Positions 34,540 through 46,574 of a stretch of DNA of 64,000 bases are shown one piece after another; position 1 is the stretch's first letter, and the number at the start of each line of letters is the position of its first letter. Under the pieces are notes generated by a model. That model was not told the DNA's origin. It did not search any database and worked only from the letters and a program-made list of their open reading frames with translations. The stretch is from Elephas maximus indicus (lineage: Eukaryota; Chordata; Mammalia; Proboscidea; Elephantidae), in assembly GCF_024166365.1 (NCBI RefSeq), contig NC_064822.1, positions 109,178,823 to 109,242,822 on the forward strand. Reading direction: 5' to 3'. The translations under genes were made by a program, and so were the position numbers.

Positions 34540-35283
34540 CATGTCCCATTTCATTGACTTTGGGCTTGGTCATATTTCATGTTTTAGCCAACGGAATGTG
34601 AGTAGATGTGACTCATGCCATGTTTGAGCTTGTGAGTTTCCCCTTTCTTATTCATCCTCTCTGCCACTAGAATGGGCATGTTTCACACGGGGCTTGCTCC
34701 TTCTTCTTGGAATGAGAAGATTCATGGAACAGAGCTGCAACCTACCCACAGCCTACATATACAGAAACCTTTGTTGTTGTAAACCACGGAGATTTTGGGG
34801 TTGGTTGCTACTGCAGCAAAGCTGATTAATATACCATGGATGAGTCATACCTGGATAATGGAAGACAAAAGTTTGAAACATAAGCTTATAACCAAGGGTG
34901 GAGAATCTCGAATGCCAGATGAGGTAGAGCCTGCTATGTCTTTATCAGAACCTGTTTCCTTCTTTTTCATGGACACACAGCTGGACCATGCTTTTCAGTT
35001 TCTCTTCAAGTGATGTGGTACAACTTCCAGGCCTTGCCCATGAAATCTCCCTTATGTTCTTTCCTTTCTGGCCTAATGCAGATAACCTTGAAAGCCACAT
35101 GCTAAAGGTAATGGAGCCAAAAGATGGAAGGAACCTGGTTCCATGAATCACCTATTGGCAGAGAGCTACCTGCTCATCAGGAACGTGCGTTTTGGACTCC
35201 ACTTGACCAATAAATACGTTTCTATTTTGTCATGCCACTAAAAACATAATTGGGTAGAAGGGTGGTTTATCTTTTACAGTAGC
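34540..35283. other. Intergenic, probably old repeat-derived
   Basis: Contains LTR/ERV-like phrases such as 'gttgttgtaaaccacggaga', but no family can be stated. No gene is recognised. Confidence 0.3.
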
Positions 35284-35294
35284 TAGTGCTTTCC

Positions 35295-35484
35295 TGGTGG
35301 CAGTGGTTAAGCACTTGGCTGCTAATTGAAGGATCAGCAGTTTGAACCTACCAGCCACTCTGTGGGTGAAAGATGTAGCAGTCTGCTTCATAAAGCTATA
35401 GCCTAGGAAACCCTATGGGGCAGTTCTACTCTGTCCTGTAGGGTTGCTATGAGTCAGAATTGACTCGATGGCAATGGGAATGGG
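35295..35484 (+). mobile_element. AfroSINE
   Basis: A plus-strand copy flanked by 'tagtgctttcc' at 35284-35294 and 35485-35495. Its right duplication overlaps the left duplication of the adjacent RTE fragment. Confidence 0.88.
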
Positions 35485-35504
35485 TAGTGCTTTCCTAACC
35501 AATA

Positions 35505-36559
35505 TTGTCAGGTGCTGTCGAGTCGCTTCCCGACTCTTAGTGACACAAAGTACAACAGAACAAAAAACACTGTCCAGTCCTGTGCCATCCTCTCAATCAT
35601 TGCTATGCTTGAACCCATCGTTGCAGCCACTGTGTCAGCCCATCTCGTAGAGGGTCTTCCTCTTTTTCTCTGACCCTCTACTTCACCAAGCATGATGTCC
35701 TTCCCCAGGGACTGGTCCCTCCTGATAACATGTCCAAAATACACGAGATGAAGTCTTTCCACTCTTGCTTCTAAAGAGCATTCTTGGGTTCTGAAGAATC
35801 CAAGACAAATTTGTATGTTCTTCTGGCAGTCCACAGTATATTCAGTATTCTTTGCCAACATCTTAATTCAAAGGAATCAATTCTTCTTCAGTCTTCATAA
35901 TTAATTGTCCAGTTTTTGCATGCATATGAGGCAATTGAAAATACCACGGCTTCGGTCAGGTGCACTTTAGTCCTCAAAGTGACACATTCGCTTCTTAACA
36001 CTTTAAAGAAGTCTTTTGCATCAGGTTTGCCCAATGTAGTACGTTGTTTGATTTCTTGACTGCTGCTTTCATGGGTGTTGATTGTGGATCCAAGTAAAAT
36101 GAAATCTTTGACAGCTTCAGCATCTTCTGTGTTTATCATGATTTTGCTTGTTGGTCCAGTTATGAGGATTTTTGTTTTCCTTATATTGAGGTGCAATCCA
36201 TAATGGAGGCTGTAGTCTTTTATCTTCATCGGTAAGTGCTTCAATCCCCTTTCTTTTTAGCAAGCAAGGTTGTATCATCTGCATATCACAGGTTGTTAAT
36301 GAATCTTCCTGCAGTCCTGATGCTGTGTTCTTCTTCATATAGTCCAGCTTCTCGATTATTTGCTCAGCGTAGAGATTGAATAAGTATGGTGAAAGGATAC
36401 ACACGCCTTTCCTGATTTTATACCACGCAGTATCCCCTTGTTCTGTTCAAACAACTGCCTCTTGGTCTATGTACAGGTTCCTCATGAGCACAATCAAGTG
36501 TTCTGGAATTCGCATTCTTTGCAATGTTATCCATAATTTGTTATGAACCACCAATACAT
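35505..36559 (-). mobile_element. RTE LINE, 5'-truncated, with 14-bp target duplication
   Basis: The reverse strand encodes broken pieces of RTE reverse transcriptase and its C-terminus (for example ILSPYLFNLYAEQIIEKLDY). It ends in the AfroSINE-like tail at 35505. It is flanked by 'tttcctaaccaata' at 35491-35504 and 36560-36573. Frameshifts and stops make it inactive. Confidence 0.9.
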
Positions 36560-36989
36560 TTTCCTAACCAATACATTAGGTTAAATGGTTTGGATTTGAT
36601 TCCACCAGGAATAGTAAGTTAGTCACTGATAATTTTTTTGAACTAGAGAAAGACAGATCTTCTTTTTGGAGACAGGTGGACTTTACAGTTATGGGGGTCA
36701 AAGAATACTTCTGAGTGAGATTGTGAGATCTTGAGACTGTTGGTACATTCAGAGTACAGACTGACTCTTGACTGGAGGCAGAAAGATGATGCCCATGCTC
36801 TTTGAAGGGCCCTCTAGAGATTGTGGGAGGAACTGCTGAAAAAATGAATCCTATTTTTCTGAAGTTTTAAGTCTTTTCTCTTTTGTAAAATTCCTAACTC
36901 AGATATTGCTTCATCTAGCTCAGTGCCTGACACATAGTAAATGCTGAATGGAAGCTGGTCCTAGACTTGTGGAATGCTTTGAGAAGCTG

Positions 36990-37265
36990 CCACAAGTTGA
37001 GTGCCTACTATGTGGGAGTTACTTTCTCACTCAATGAATCATCACAACCATGCAAGGTACTATCTAAATTTTACATATGAAGAAACTCAGACTATAAGTC
37101 TAACTTGCCTAAGGCCTCTCAGAATAGTCTTATCCTGAAACCCATACCGTTTCCCATGTAAAATAATAATAGTTAGTATTTACTGAATGCCTACTGTGTG
37201 TCAGGCACTCCGCTGGGTACTTTACAAACACCCAGAAGCAGCTCTTATCAGATATTGTAGGCTGT
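36990..37265 (+). repeat. MIR-type repeat remnants
   Basis: Two adjacent segments carry MIR phrases ('gaatcatcacaaccatgcaa', 'tgaatgcctactgtgtgtca'). Old and fragmented. Confidence 0.55.
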
Positions 37266-37689
37266 TACTAGTCTTTCTAAATTGCAGACTCTGTGGGAAG
37301 TAGGGAGAATATTAATAGGACTTTGGGGTAAAGTCTGATTCTTTTGGACTTTTCTTTAAGACTCTTGTCCATTTTCTTTTGGCTTCTTAATTTCTTGGCT
37401 CTATTTGCCTTGGACTGGGTAGAAGGGAGGTTTAGAATACTCAGTAATACTCTCGGGCTCTGCTCCTTCTCTCCCTAGACCCATAAAAAAAAAGACCCAT
37501 AGACCCAGTCTAATCTCAGTGTTCAGATTATCTTAGTTCTTTTTTAGTGGGGAGTGGGATAGGGTTCTGAGAACTCATCTGTCCATTCATTCACAGTCAC
37601 TCATATTTCTTTATTTGTCCATCAGGTTTTTAAATGAGACATTATGTGTTAACTGCTGGAATAATAGCCGGTTACAATTGTATAGCTTT

Positions 37690-37890
37690 CTGGTCTCAAA
37701 GGCCTTTTACGTACTTTGACTCATTTTAATCCTCACAACCAATACTATGAAGTGGATTGTATGTTATTATTTAATTTTTACCATGAAGAAATTTAGGCTC
37801 AGAAATACTAAATAACTTGACCAAAGTCACACAGCTAGTATGAGATTCAAATCAAGGATTTCTGATCCCCAAGTGCTCTCTGTCCTCTAC
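37690..37890 (+). repeat. MIR SINE
   Basis: 'aatcctcacaaccaatacta', 'gaaatttaggctcagaaata', 'ccaaagtcacacagctagta' and 'gagattcaaatcaaggattt' are in MIR order. Confidence 0.75.
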
Positions 37891-37969
37891 ATCCTATCAG
37901 TTCATGTTCTTCAGTGCCTCAAGCCTGGTTTCAGGCCACTTTGACTTCATAACCTTGATTCTTGTTAGG

Positions 37970-38491
37970 TTTCTTAGTCATCTAGTGCTCCTATAACAGA
38001 AATACCACAAGCAGAGGGCTTTAACAAACAGAAATTTATTCTCTCACAGTCTAGGAGGCTAGAAGTCTGAATTCAGGGTGCCAGCTCCAGGGGAAGGCTT
38101 TTTTCTCTGTAGGCTCTGGGAGAAGGTCCCTGTCATCAATCTTCCCTTGGGTCTAGGAATTTCTCAGCTCAGGGACCCCAGGTCCAAAGGATGTGCTCTT
38201 CTCATGACTTTTCTTTCTTGGCGGTAGAGGTCCCTCTCCTCTCTGCTTGCCTCTTTCTTTTATGTCACAGAAGAGATTGACTCAAGATACACCCTAATCC
38301 TGTAGATTGTGTCCCACATCATTAACCTAACTGCCTCTAATCATGTCTTATTAACATCCTAGAGGTTAGGGTTTACAACACATAGGATAATTATATCAGA
38401 TCACAAATTGAAGGACAACCACACAATACTGGGAATCATAACCTAGCCAAGTTGACACATATTTTGGGGGGACACAGTTCAATCTATAACA
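37970..38491 (-). mobile_element. Solo LTR, ERVL-MaLR type
   Basis: A reverse-strand LTR running from 'tttcttagtcatctagtgct' to 'gggggacacagttcaatcta'. It has the same organisation as the 60-63 kb LTR pair but no internal region. Confidence 0.8.
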
Positions 38492-39453
38492 TTAGGGTAG
38501 ACATATGAGCTGTGACAATCATCAGATTTCACCTCTTAGCTCAGTCACTGAGATCTCAGTGTCTTTACATGATAAATACTTGTTTATCACATAATCCAAC
38601 GTGGATATTTGTGGTCACATGACTGAGAAATTCAGAACAGTTCATGCTATGTATCTGCCACCTTGTGGCTTCAGGTTGCCCAGGTGTCATTCAGGTAGGA
38701 TATGGAGAAGGTACATTCGCTCTTAATAGCTTAGAAGTAACACATCACTTCTGCTCATATTCTATTATGAGAACCACTTATATGACCTTATCAAGCTGCA
38801 AAGGAGCTGGAGACAGAACTGAGCTATGTGCCCATTCTACTCTATCAACATGGGTTTGAGAATCCATTCTAGTGTTGGTAGAGTTGTCTGTGGAGAGAAC
38901 CTTTAAATGATTCTAATCTGCCCATCTGCTCATCCCTATATTTATCTCCCAGTCATTCCACTGGGGTTCACAAAGCACCAGTCTGTAAACTACTCACAGC
39001 CAAATATCCCCTGGTTGTAGGGTGAAGAACCAGTCGGAGCCCAGTCAACCAAAATGTTTTGGGGAGGGTGAGGAGATGGCAGGCCACAGACTGATTGGTG
39101 GTAGATTCTCAAACTCATGTTATTCTTTCTCCCTCAAGATGTTGTTGTTGTTGTTAAGTGCTGTTGAGTCAGTTCTGATTCATAGCGACCCTATGTACAG
39201 CAGAAAGAAACACTACCTGGTCCTGTGCCATCCTCACAATCGTTATGCTTGAGCCCGTTGTTGCAGTCACTGTGTCAATTCATCTCGTTGAGGGTCTTCC
39301 TCTTTTTCTCTGATCCTCTGGTTTCCAAGCATGATGTCCTTCTCCAGGGACTGATCCCTCCGATAACAAGTCCAAAATATGTGAGATGTATTCTTGCCAT
39401 CCTTGCGTCTAAGAAGCATTCTGATTGTTCATTCTTTTGGCTTGTCGTTGTTG

Positions 39454-40494
39454 TTAGGTGCCGTTGAGTCGGTTCCAACTAATAGCGACCCTATGCACAA
39501 CAGAACCAAACGCTGCCTGGTCCTGAACCATCCTTACAATCATTGTTATGCTTGAGCTCATTTTTGCAGCCACTGTGTCAGTCCACCTCATTGAGGGTCT
39601 TCCTCTTTTCCGCTGCCTCTGTGCTCTGCCAAGCATGATGTCCTTCTCCAGGGACTGATCCCTCCTGACAACATGTCCAAAGTATGTAAGATGCGGTCTC
39701 ACCACCTTTGCTTCTAAGGAGCATTCTGGTTGTACTTCTTCTAAGACAGGTTTGTTCATTCTTTTGGCAGTCCGTGGTACCTTCAATATTCTTCGCCAGC
39801 ACCACAATTCAAAGGCATCAATTCTTCTTTGGTCTTCCTTATTCATTGTCCAGCTTTCACATGCATATGATGCATATGATGTGATTGAAAATACCATGGC
39901 TTGGGTCAGGCTCACCTTAGTCTTCGGGGTGAAATCTTTGCTCTTCAACACTTTGAAGAGGTCTCTTGCAGCAGATTTGCCCAATGCAATGCATCTTTTG
40001 GTTTCTTGACTGCTGCTTCCATGGCTGTTGATTGTGGATCCAAGTAAAATGAAATCCTTGACAACTTCAATCTTTTCTCCGTTTGTCATGATGTTGCTCG
40101 TTGGTCCAGTTGTAAGGATTTTTGTTTTCTTTATGTTGAGGTGCAATCCATACTGAAGGCTGTGGTCTTTGATCTTCATCAATAAGTGCTTCAAGTCCTC
40201 TTCACTTTCAGCAAGCAAGGCTGTGTCATCTGCATAACGCAGGTTGTTAATGAGTCTTCCTCCAATCCTGATGCCCTGTTCTTCTTCATATAGTCCAGCT
40301 TCTCGTATTATTTGCTCAGCATACAGATTAAATAGGTATGGTGAAAGAATACAACCCTGACGCACACCTTTCCTGACTTTAAACCAATCAGTATCCCCTT
40401 GTTGTGTCCGAACAACCGCCTCTCGATCTACGTAAAGGTTCCGCATGAGCACAATTATGTGTTCTGGAATTCCATTCTTTGCAATGTTATCCAT
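39454..40494 (-). pseudogene. RTE reverse transcriptase, C-terminal open fragment
   Basis: A 346-codon open stretch inside the nested RTE. It holds the RT fingers/palm motifs (VRQGCILSPYLFNLYAEQII, LRYADDTALLAESEEDLKHL) and the RTE C-terminal domain (RRIDAFELWCWRRILKVPRT). Its first ATG is out of frame with the upstream conserved AFDCVDHNKLW, so a frameshift separates it from the rest of ORF2. It is not a host gene. The long open frame suggests fairly recent insertion. Confidence 0.9.
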
Positions 40495-41501
40495 AATTTG
40501 TTATGATCCACACAGTCGAATGCCTTTGCATAGTCAATAAAACACAGGTAAACATCCTTCTGGTATTCTCTGCTTTCAGCAGGATCCATCTGACATCAGC
40601 AATGATATCCCTGGTTCCACATCCTCTTCTGAAACTGACCTGAATTTCTGGCAGTTCCCTGTCGATATACTGCTACAGCAATTTTTGAATGATCTTCAGC
40701 AAAATTTTCCTTGCGTGTGATATTAATGATATATTGTTGTATAATTCCCACATTTGGTTGGATCGCCTTTCTTGGAAATAGGCATTAATATGGATCTCTT
40801 CCAGTCAGTTGGCCAAGAAGCTCTCTTCCATATGAGTGAGCAACTCCAGTGCTACATCTGTTTGTTGAAACATCTGAATTGGTGTTCCATCAATCCCTGG
40901 AGCCTTGTTTTTTGCCAATGCCTTCAAAGCAGCTTGGACTTCTTCCTTCAGTACCATTGGTTCCTGATCATATGCCACCTCTTGAAATGGTTGAACATCA
41001 ACTAATTCTTTTTGCTATAATGACTCTGTGTATTCCTTCCATCTTCTTTTGATGCTTCCTGCATCATTTAATATTCTCCTCATAGAACCCCTCACTATTG
41101 CAACTCGAGGCTTGAATTTTTTCTACAGTTCTTTCAGCTTGAGAAATGCAGAGAGTGTTCTTCCCTTTTGGTTTTCCATTTCCAGCTCTTTGCACATGTC
41201 ATTATAGTACATCACTGTGTCTTCTCGAGCCGCCCTTTGAAATCTTCTGTTAAGTTCTTTTACTTCATCAATTTTTCCTTTTGCTTTAGCTGCTTGACAT
41301 TCGAGAGCAAGTTTCAGAGTCTCCTCTGACATCCATCTTGGTCTTTTCTTTCTTTCCTGTCTTTTCAGTCACCTCTTGCTTTCTACATGTATGATGTCCT
41401 TGCACAACTCGTCTGGTCTTCAGTCACTAGTGTTCAATGCGTCAAATCTATTCTTCAGGTGGTCTCTAAATTCAGGTGGGAGGTACTAAAGGTCATATTT
41501 T

Positions 41502-41654
41502 TTTTTTATAATTTTTATTGTGCTTTAAGTGAAAGTTTACAAATCAAGTCAGTCTCTCACATAAAAACTTACATACACCTTGCTACATACTCCCAATTAC
41601 TCTCCCCCTAATGAGACAGCCCACTTTCTCCCTGCACTCTCTCTTTTCGTGTTC
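41502..41654 (-). mobile_element. L1 3' end fragment inserted in nested RTE
   Basis: A T-run then the reverse complement of the L1 3' UTR end, flanked by the perfect 13-bp duplication 'aaggtcatatttt' at 41489-41501 and 41655-41667. Only 153 bp long. Confidence 0.93.
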
Positions 41655-41786
41655 AAGGTCATATTTTGGCTCTCATGGGCTTGCTCTGATTTTCTTCACT
41701 TTCAGCTTGAACTTGCATAAGAGCAATTGATGGTCTGTTCCACAGTCGGCCCCTGGCCTTGTTCTGACTGATGATATTGAGCTTTT

Positions 41787-42403
41787 CTATCGTCTCTTTC
41801 CACAGATGTGGTCAATTTGATTTCTGTGTGTTCCATCTGGCGAGGTCCATGTGTATAGTTGCCATTTATGTCGGTGAAAGAAGGTATTTGCAATGAAGTC
41901 GTTGGTCTTGTAAAATTCTATCATTCGATCTCCAGCATTGTTTCTATCACCAAGGCCATATTTTCCAACTACTGATCCTTCTTCTTTATTTCCAACTTTT
42001 GCATTCCAATCACAAGTAATTATCAATGCATCTTGGCTGCACGTCCGATCAATTTCAGAGTGTAGCAGCTGATAAAAATCTTCATTTCTTCATCTTTGGC
42101 CCTAGCGGTTGGTGCATAAATTTGAATAATAGCTGTATTAACCGGTCTTCCTTGTAGGTGTATGGATATTATTCTATCACTGACAGCATTGTACTTCAGG
42201 ATAGATCTTGAAACTTTCTTTTTGATGATGAATGCAACACCATTCCTCTTCAAGTTGTCATTCCCAGCATAGTAGACTGTATGATTGTCTGGCTCAAAAT
42301 GGCCAGTACCAGTCCATTTCAGCTCACTAATGCCTAGGATATCGATGTTTGTGTGTTCCATTTGATTTTGATGATTTCCAATTTTCCTAGATTCATACTT
42401 CAT
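41787..42403 (-). pseudogene. RTE endonuclease domain remnant
   Basis: Two overlapping frames (42403-42023 and 42026-41787) together cover an APE-type endonuclease: DILGISELKWTGTGHF, IIQIYAPTARAKDEE, then TCDWNAKVG and HRNQIDHI. A frameshift near 42025 and stops beyond it break the domain. This domain would nick the target DNA to prime RTE and AfroSINE insertion. Confidence 0.85.
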
Positions 42404-42613
42404 ACATTCCAGGTTCCGATTATTAATGGATGTTTGCAGCTGTTTATTCTCATTTTGAGTTGTGCCACACAGTGAATGAAGGTCCCGAAAGCTTTACTCC
42501 ATCCAAGTCATTAAGGTCAACTCTACTTTGAGGAGGCAGCTCTTCCCCAGGCATCTTTTGAGTGACTTCCGATCTGGGGGCTCATCTTCCAGCACTATAT
42601 CAGACAATGTTCA

Positions 42614-42870
42614 GCTGCTATTCATAAGGTTTCCACTGGCTAATGCTTTTCAGAAGTAGACTGCCCCCACATGTCTGTCAGTTATTGTACTGTGGGGGCT
42701 TGCGTGTTGCTGTGATGCTGGAAGCTATACCACCGGTATTCAGATACCAGCAGGGTCTTCTGTGGAGGATAGGTTTCAGCTGAGCTTCCATACTAAGAGA
42801 GACTAGGAAGAAGGACCTGGCAGTCTACTTCTGAAAAGCATTTGCCAGTGAAAACCTTATGAATAGCAGC
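42614..42870. repeat. 52-bp inverted repeat in RTE 5' region
   Basis: Arms 42614-42665 and 42819-42870 are reverse complements at 50 of 52 positions ('gctgctattcataagg' / 'ccttatgaatagcagc' at the ends), with a 153-bp loop. It would form a long hairpin at the 5' end of the RTE transcript. Confidence 0.92.
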
Positions 42871-43769
42871 GGAATTCTTTTGGCAGTCCGTGGTATATTT
42901 AATATTCTTCACCAACAGCATAATTCAAAAGCATCATTTCTTCTTCAGTCTTCCTTATTCATTGTCTGGCTTTCGCATGCATGAGCTTGGATCAGATGCA
43001 CCTTAGTCTTCAAAGGACGCCTTTGCTTTTTAACACTTTAAAGAGGTCTTTTGCTGCAAATTTGCCCAATGCAATGTGTCATTTGATTTCTTGACTGCTG
43101 CTTCCATGGGTGTTGATTGTGGATCCAAGTAAAATGAAATCCTTGACAACATCAGTCTTTTCTCCATTTATCATGATGCTTATTGGTCCAATTATGAGGA
43201 TTTTTTTTTCTTTATGTTGAAGTGTAATCTATACTGAAGGCTGTGGTCTTTGATATTCATCAGTAAATGCTTCAAGTCCTCTTCACTCTCAGCAAGCAAG
43301 GCTGTGTCACCTGCATAATGCAGGTTGCTAATGAGTCTCCCTCCAATCCTGATGCCATGCTCTTCTTTATATAGTCCATTTTCTGGGGTTATTTGCTCAG
43401 CATACAGATTGAATAAGTATGGTGGAAGGATACAGCCCTGATGCACATCTTTCCTGACTTCAAACCACAAAGTATCCCCTTGTTCTGTTCAAATGACTGC
43501 CTCTTAGTCTACGTACAGGTTCCTCATGAGCACAATCAAGCGTTCTGGAATTCCCATTCTTTGCAATGTAATCCATAATTTGTTATGATCCCCACAGTTG
43601 AATGCCTTTGCATAGTCAATAAAACACAGCTAAGCATCTTTCTGGTATTCTATGCTTTCAGCCAGGAACCATCTGACATCAGCAATGATGTCTCTGGTTC
43701 CATGTCCTCTTCCGAATCGGGCTTGAATTTCTGGCAGTTCCCTGTCAATGTACTGCTGCAGCTGCTTTT

Positions 43770-44571
43770 TTTTTTTTTTTTAATTTATTAATTTTTATTG
43801 TACTTTAGATGAAGGTTTACAGAACAAACTAGTTCTTCTCAAACAGTTATTACACACATTGTTCTATGACATTGGGTAACAATCACACGATGTGTCAACA
43901 CTCTCCCTTCTCAACCCTGGGTTTACTATCACCAGCTTTCCTGTTCCCTTCTGCCTTCCAGCTTCCACCCCAGGGCTGGTATGGCCCTTTACTCTTGTTT
44001 TGTTCCATGGGCCTGTTCAATCTTTGGCTGAAGGATGAACCTCAGGAGTGACCTCATTACTGAGCTGAAAGGGTGTCCAGGGGCCATACTATCAGGGTTT
44101 CTCCAATCTCTGTTAGGCCAGCAAGTCTGGTTTTTCTTTTTGAGTTGGAATTTTGTTCTACATTTTTCTCCCAGCTCTGTTCAGGACCCTCTATTGTGAT
44201 CCCTGTCAGAGCAGTCAGTGGTGGTAGCTGGGCACCATCTAGTTTTACTGGACTCAATCTGGTGGCGGGTGTGGTAGATGTGGTCCTTTGGATTAATCTT
44301 TCCCTTGTATCTTCAGTTTTTTTCGTTCTTCCTTGCTGCCAAAGGGGTGAGACCAGTGGAGTATCCTAGATGGCTGCTCACAGGCTTTTAAGACCCCAAA
44401 CACTATCATCAAAGGAGAATGTAGAATATATTCTTTATAAACTATGTTATGCCAGTTGAGCTAGATGTTCCCTGAGACCATGGCCCCCACAGCCCTCAGC
44501 CCAGCAATTCGGTCCCTCAGGGAGTTTGGATGTGCCTATGGAGCTACCATGACCTTGCCTTGTACAAGTTG
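43770..44571 (-). mobile_element. L1 3' end (other subtype) inserted in outer RTE
   Basis: Begins with a T-run and the reverse complement of an L1 3' end ('attgtactttagatgaaggt'). It is flanked by the perfect 16-bp duplication 'tgctgcagctgctttt' at 43754-43769 and 44572-44587. Length is 802 bp, with no intact ORF. Confidence 0.93.
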
Positions 44572-44679
44572 TGCTGCAGCTGCTTTTAAATGATCTTCAG
44601 CAAAATTTTAGTTGTATGTGATATTGTTTAATAATTGCTGTATCCTATTGGATCACCTTTCTTTGGAGTAGACATAAAA

Positions 44680-45081
44680 AAAAATGCTAAAACTTTAACT
44701 CTTGTTACCAAACCCATTGCTGTCAAGTCGATTCCAACTCATACAAAATTCACAGGCATCAAAATGATCACTTCAAAATTAAAAATGTCCTGCTTTCCTC
44801 GTAAAAAGACCAGACTTAATGGTCTGGCTGAGACTAGAAGGACCCCAGAGGTCATGGTCCCCAGACCTTCTGTTAGCCCAAGACTGAAACCATTTCCAAA
44901 GCCAACTCTTCAGACAGGGATTGGACTGGACTATGGGATAGAAAATGATACTGGTGAGGAATGAGCTTCTTGGATCAAGTAGACACATGAGACTATGTGT
45001 GCAGCTCCTGTCTGGAGGGGAGATGAGAGGGCAGAGGGGGTCAGAAGCTGGCCAAATGGACATGAAAAGAGAGAGTGGAGG
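44680..45081 (+). repeat. Inverted copy (arm A) of the 46.7-47.5 kb segment
   Basis: Nearly the reverse complement of 46699-46994 joined to 47403-47520. It includes an AfroSINE-tail fragment and the upstream part of an L1 3' UTR, but lacks that L1's terminal A-tail. It replaces about 16 bp of RTE sequence and shows no target duplication. Confidence 0.85.
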
Positions 45082-46574
45082 TCAGTTGGCCAGGTAGCTG
45101 TCTTTGAAATTTCTTGGCATAGCCAAGTGAGCACTTCCAGTGCTGCATACCTTTGTTGAAATACCTCAGTTGGTATTTTGTCAATTCCTGGAGCCTTGTT
45201 TTTCGACAATGCCTTCAGGGCAACTTGAACCTCTTCTTTCAGTACCATCGGTTCCTGAACATATGGTTGAACATACCAGTTCTTTTTGGTATAGTGACTG
45301 TGTACTCCTTCCATCTTCTTTTGATGCTTCCCGCAGCATTTAATATCTTTCCCACAGAATTCTTCAATATTGCAACTCAAGGCTTGAATTTCATCTTGAG
45401 AAATGTTGAGCGTGCTCTTCCCTTTTGGTTTTCTATCTCCAGATCTTTGCACATGTCATTATAATGCTTTACTTTTTCCTTTCAAACCTTCAAAATCTTT
45501 TGTTCAGCTCTCTTACTTCATCATTTCTTCCTTTTGCTTTAGCTACTTGACGTTCAAGAGCCAGTTTCAAAATCTCTTCTGATGCCCATTTTGGTCTTTT
45601 CTTTCCTGTCTCTTTAATGACCTCTTGCTTTCTTCATGTATGATGTCCTTGATGTCATTCTACAGCTCGTCTGGTCATTAGTGTTCAACGTGTTAAATCT
45701 ATTCTTGGGATGGTCTCTAAATTCAGGTGAAGTATACTCAAGGTCATACTTTGGCTCTCATGGACTTGTTCTAATATTCTTCAGCTTCAGCTTGAACTTG
45801 TCTATGAGCAGTTGATGGTCTGTTCCGCAGTCAGCCCCTGGCCTTGTTCTGACTGATGCTACTGAGCTTTTCCATTGTCTCTTTCCACAGATGTAGTCGA
45901 TTTGATTCCTGTGTTTTCCATCTGGGTAGGTCCACGTGTGTAGTCACCGTTTATGTTATTGAAAAAAGGTATTTGCAATGAAGAAGTCGTTGGTCTCATA
46001 AAATTCTATCATGCGATCTCCAGCATTGTTTCTATCACCAAGGCCATGTTTTCCAACTATGATCCTTCTTTATTTCCAGCTTTTGCATTCCAATCACAGC
46101 GATTATCAATGCATCCTTATCGCATCCTCATTCAATTTCAGATTGCGGAAGTTGGTAAAAATCTTCAAGATGATGTCATTCATAGTCATAGTTTTTCTGT
46201 TTTGCTATTCTATCTTGAAAAGTTTGAGAAATTTTGCACTATCACAAAATAAAAAGAGCTGTGTCATGTTCATAGTTGAAGTAGCAGATTTCATGTATTT
46301 GACAGTTCTACCATTTTTCTGACCGTTACAAAACACTTCTCTCTGGAAACTGTGGGTAGGCATGCCCCCTATGCTCCCTTGGCCTTCCCAGTGCTGTGAC
46401 AATGGAGGGAATTAATCCTCGAGCCTGGGAATACAATAAGGAGGCAGCTCAGTCATCTTAACTGACAACTGACTCTTATCTACTAGAGGGAATGGAGCAA
46501 AGCAGATTGATTGAAGAAATATTTAGAAGGTAGCGAGGTCAGGGCCTGAGGAATGAAGGAGGGGAAAGCAGGAC

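Larger units (their letters stand above)
39442..42873 (-). mobile_element. Full-length RTE LINE (about 3.4 kb) nested in an older RTE
   Basis: Flanked by the 11-bp duplication 'attcttttggc' at 39431-39441 and 42874-42884. On the reverse strand, the 5' region with a 52-bp inverted repeat (42614-42870) is followed by an apurinic-type endonuclease remnant (about 42403-41787; LGISELKW, HRNQIDHI). Reverse transcriptase follows, including FIDYAKAFDCVDHNK and RYADDTALLAESEEDL. The 3' end carries the AfroSINE-like tail. The last 346 codons (40494-39454) are open, but at least one frameshift at about 40500 and others upstream make it inactive. Similar in order to BovB/RTE elements. Confidence 0.93.
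39140..46190 (-). mobile_element. Outer RTE LINE, interrupted by four later events
   Basis: An older RTE copy. Its 3' end with (GTT)n tail starts at 39140 and it reads through to 39441. It then resumes at 42874 after the nested RTE, and runs to about 46190 where similarity fades in the endonuclease region (5' truncation). It is further broken by an L1 3' end (43770-44571) and a 400-bp inverted copy (44680-45081). Residual reverse-transcriptase sequence (GCILPPYLFNLYAEQI) is visible on the reverse strand near 43.4 kb. No intact frame. Confidence 0.88.

Noticed and set aside
39454..40494. 346-codon open frame as a host gene
   Set aside because: It carries RTE reverse-transcriptase and C-terminal motifs, starts after a frameshift, and lies between target duplications of a LINE.
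42614..42870. Inverted repeat as a DNA transposon with terminal inverted repeats
   Set aside because: It lies wholly inside a LINE bounded by target duplications, and there is no target duplication directly around the arms.
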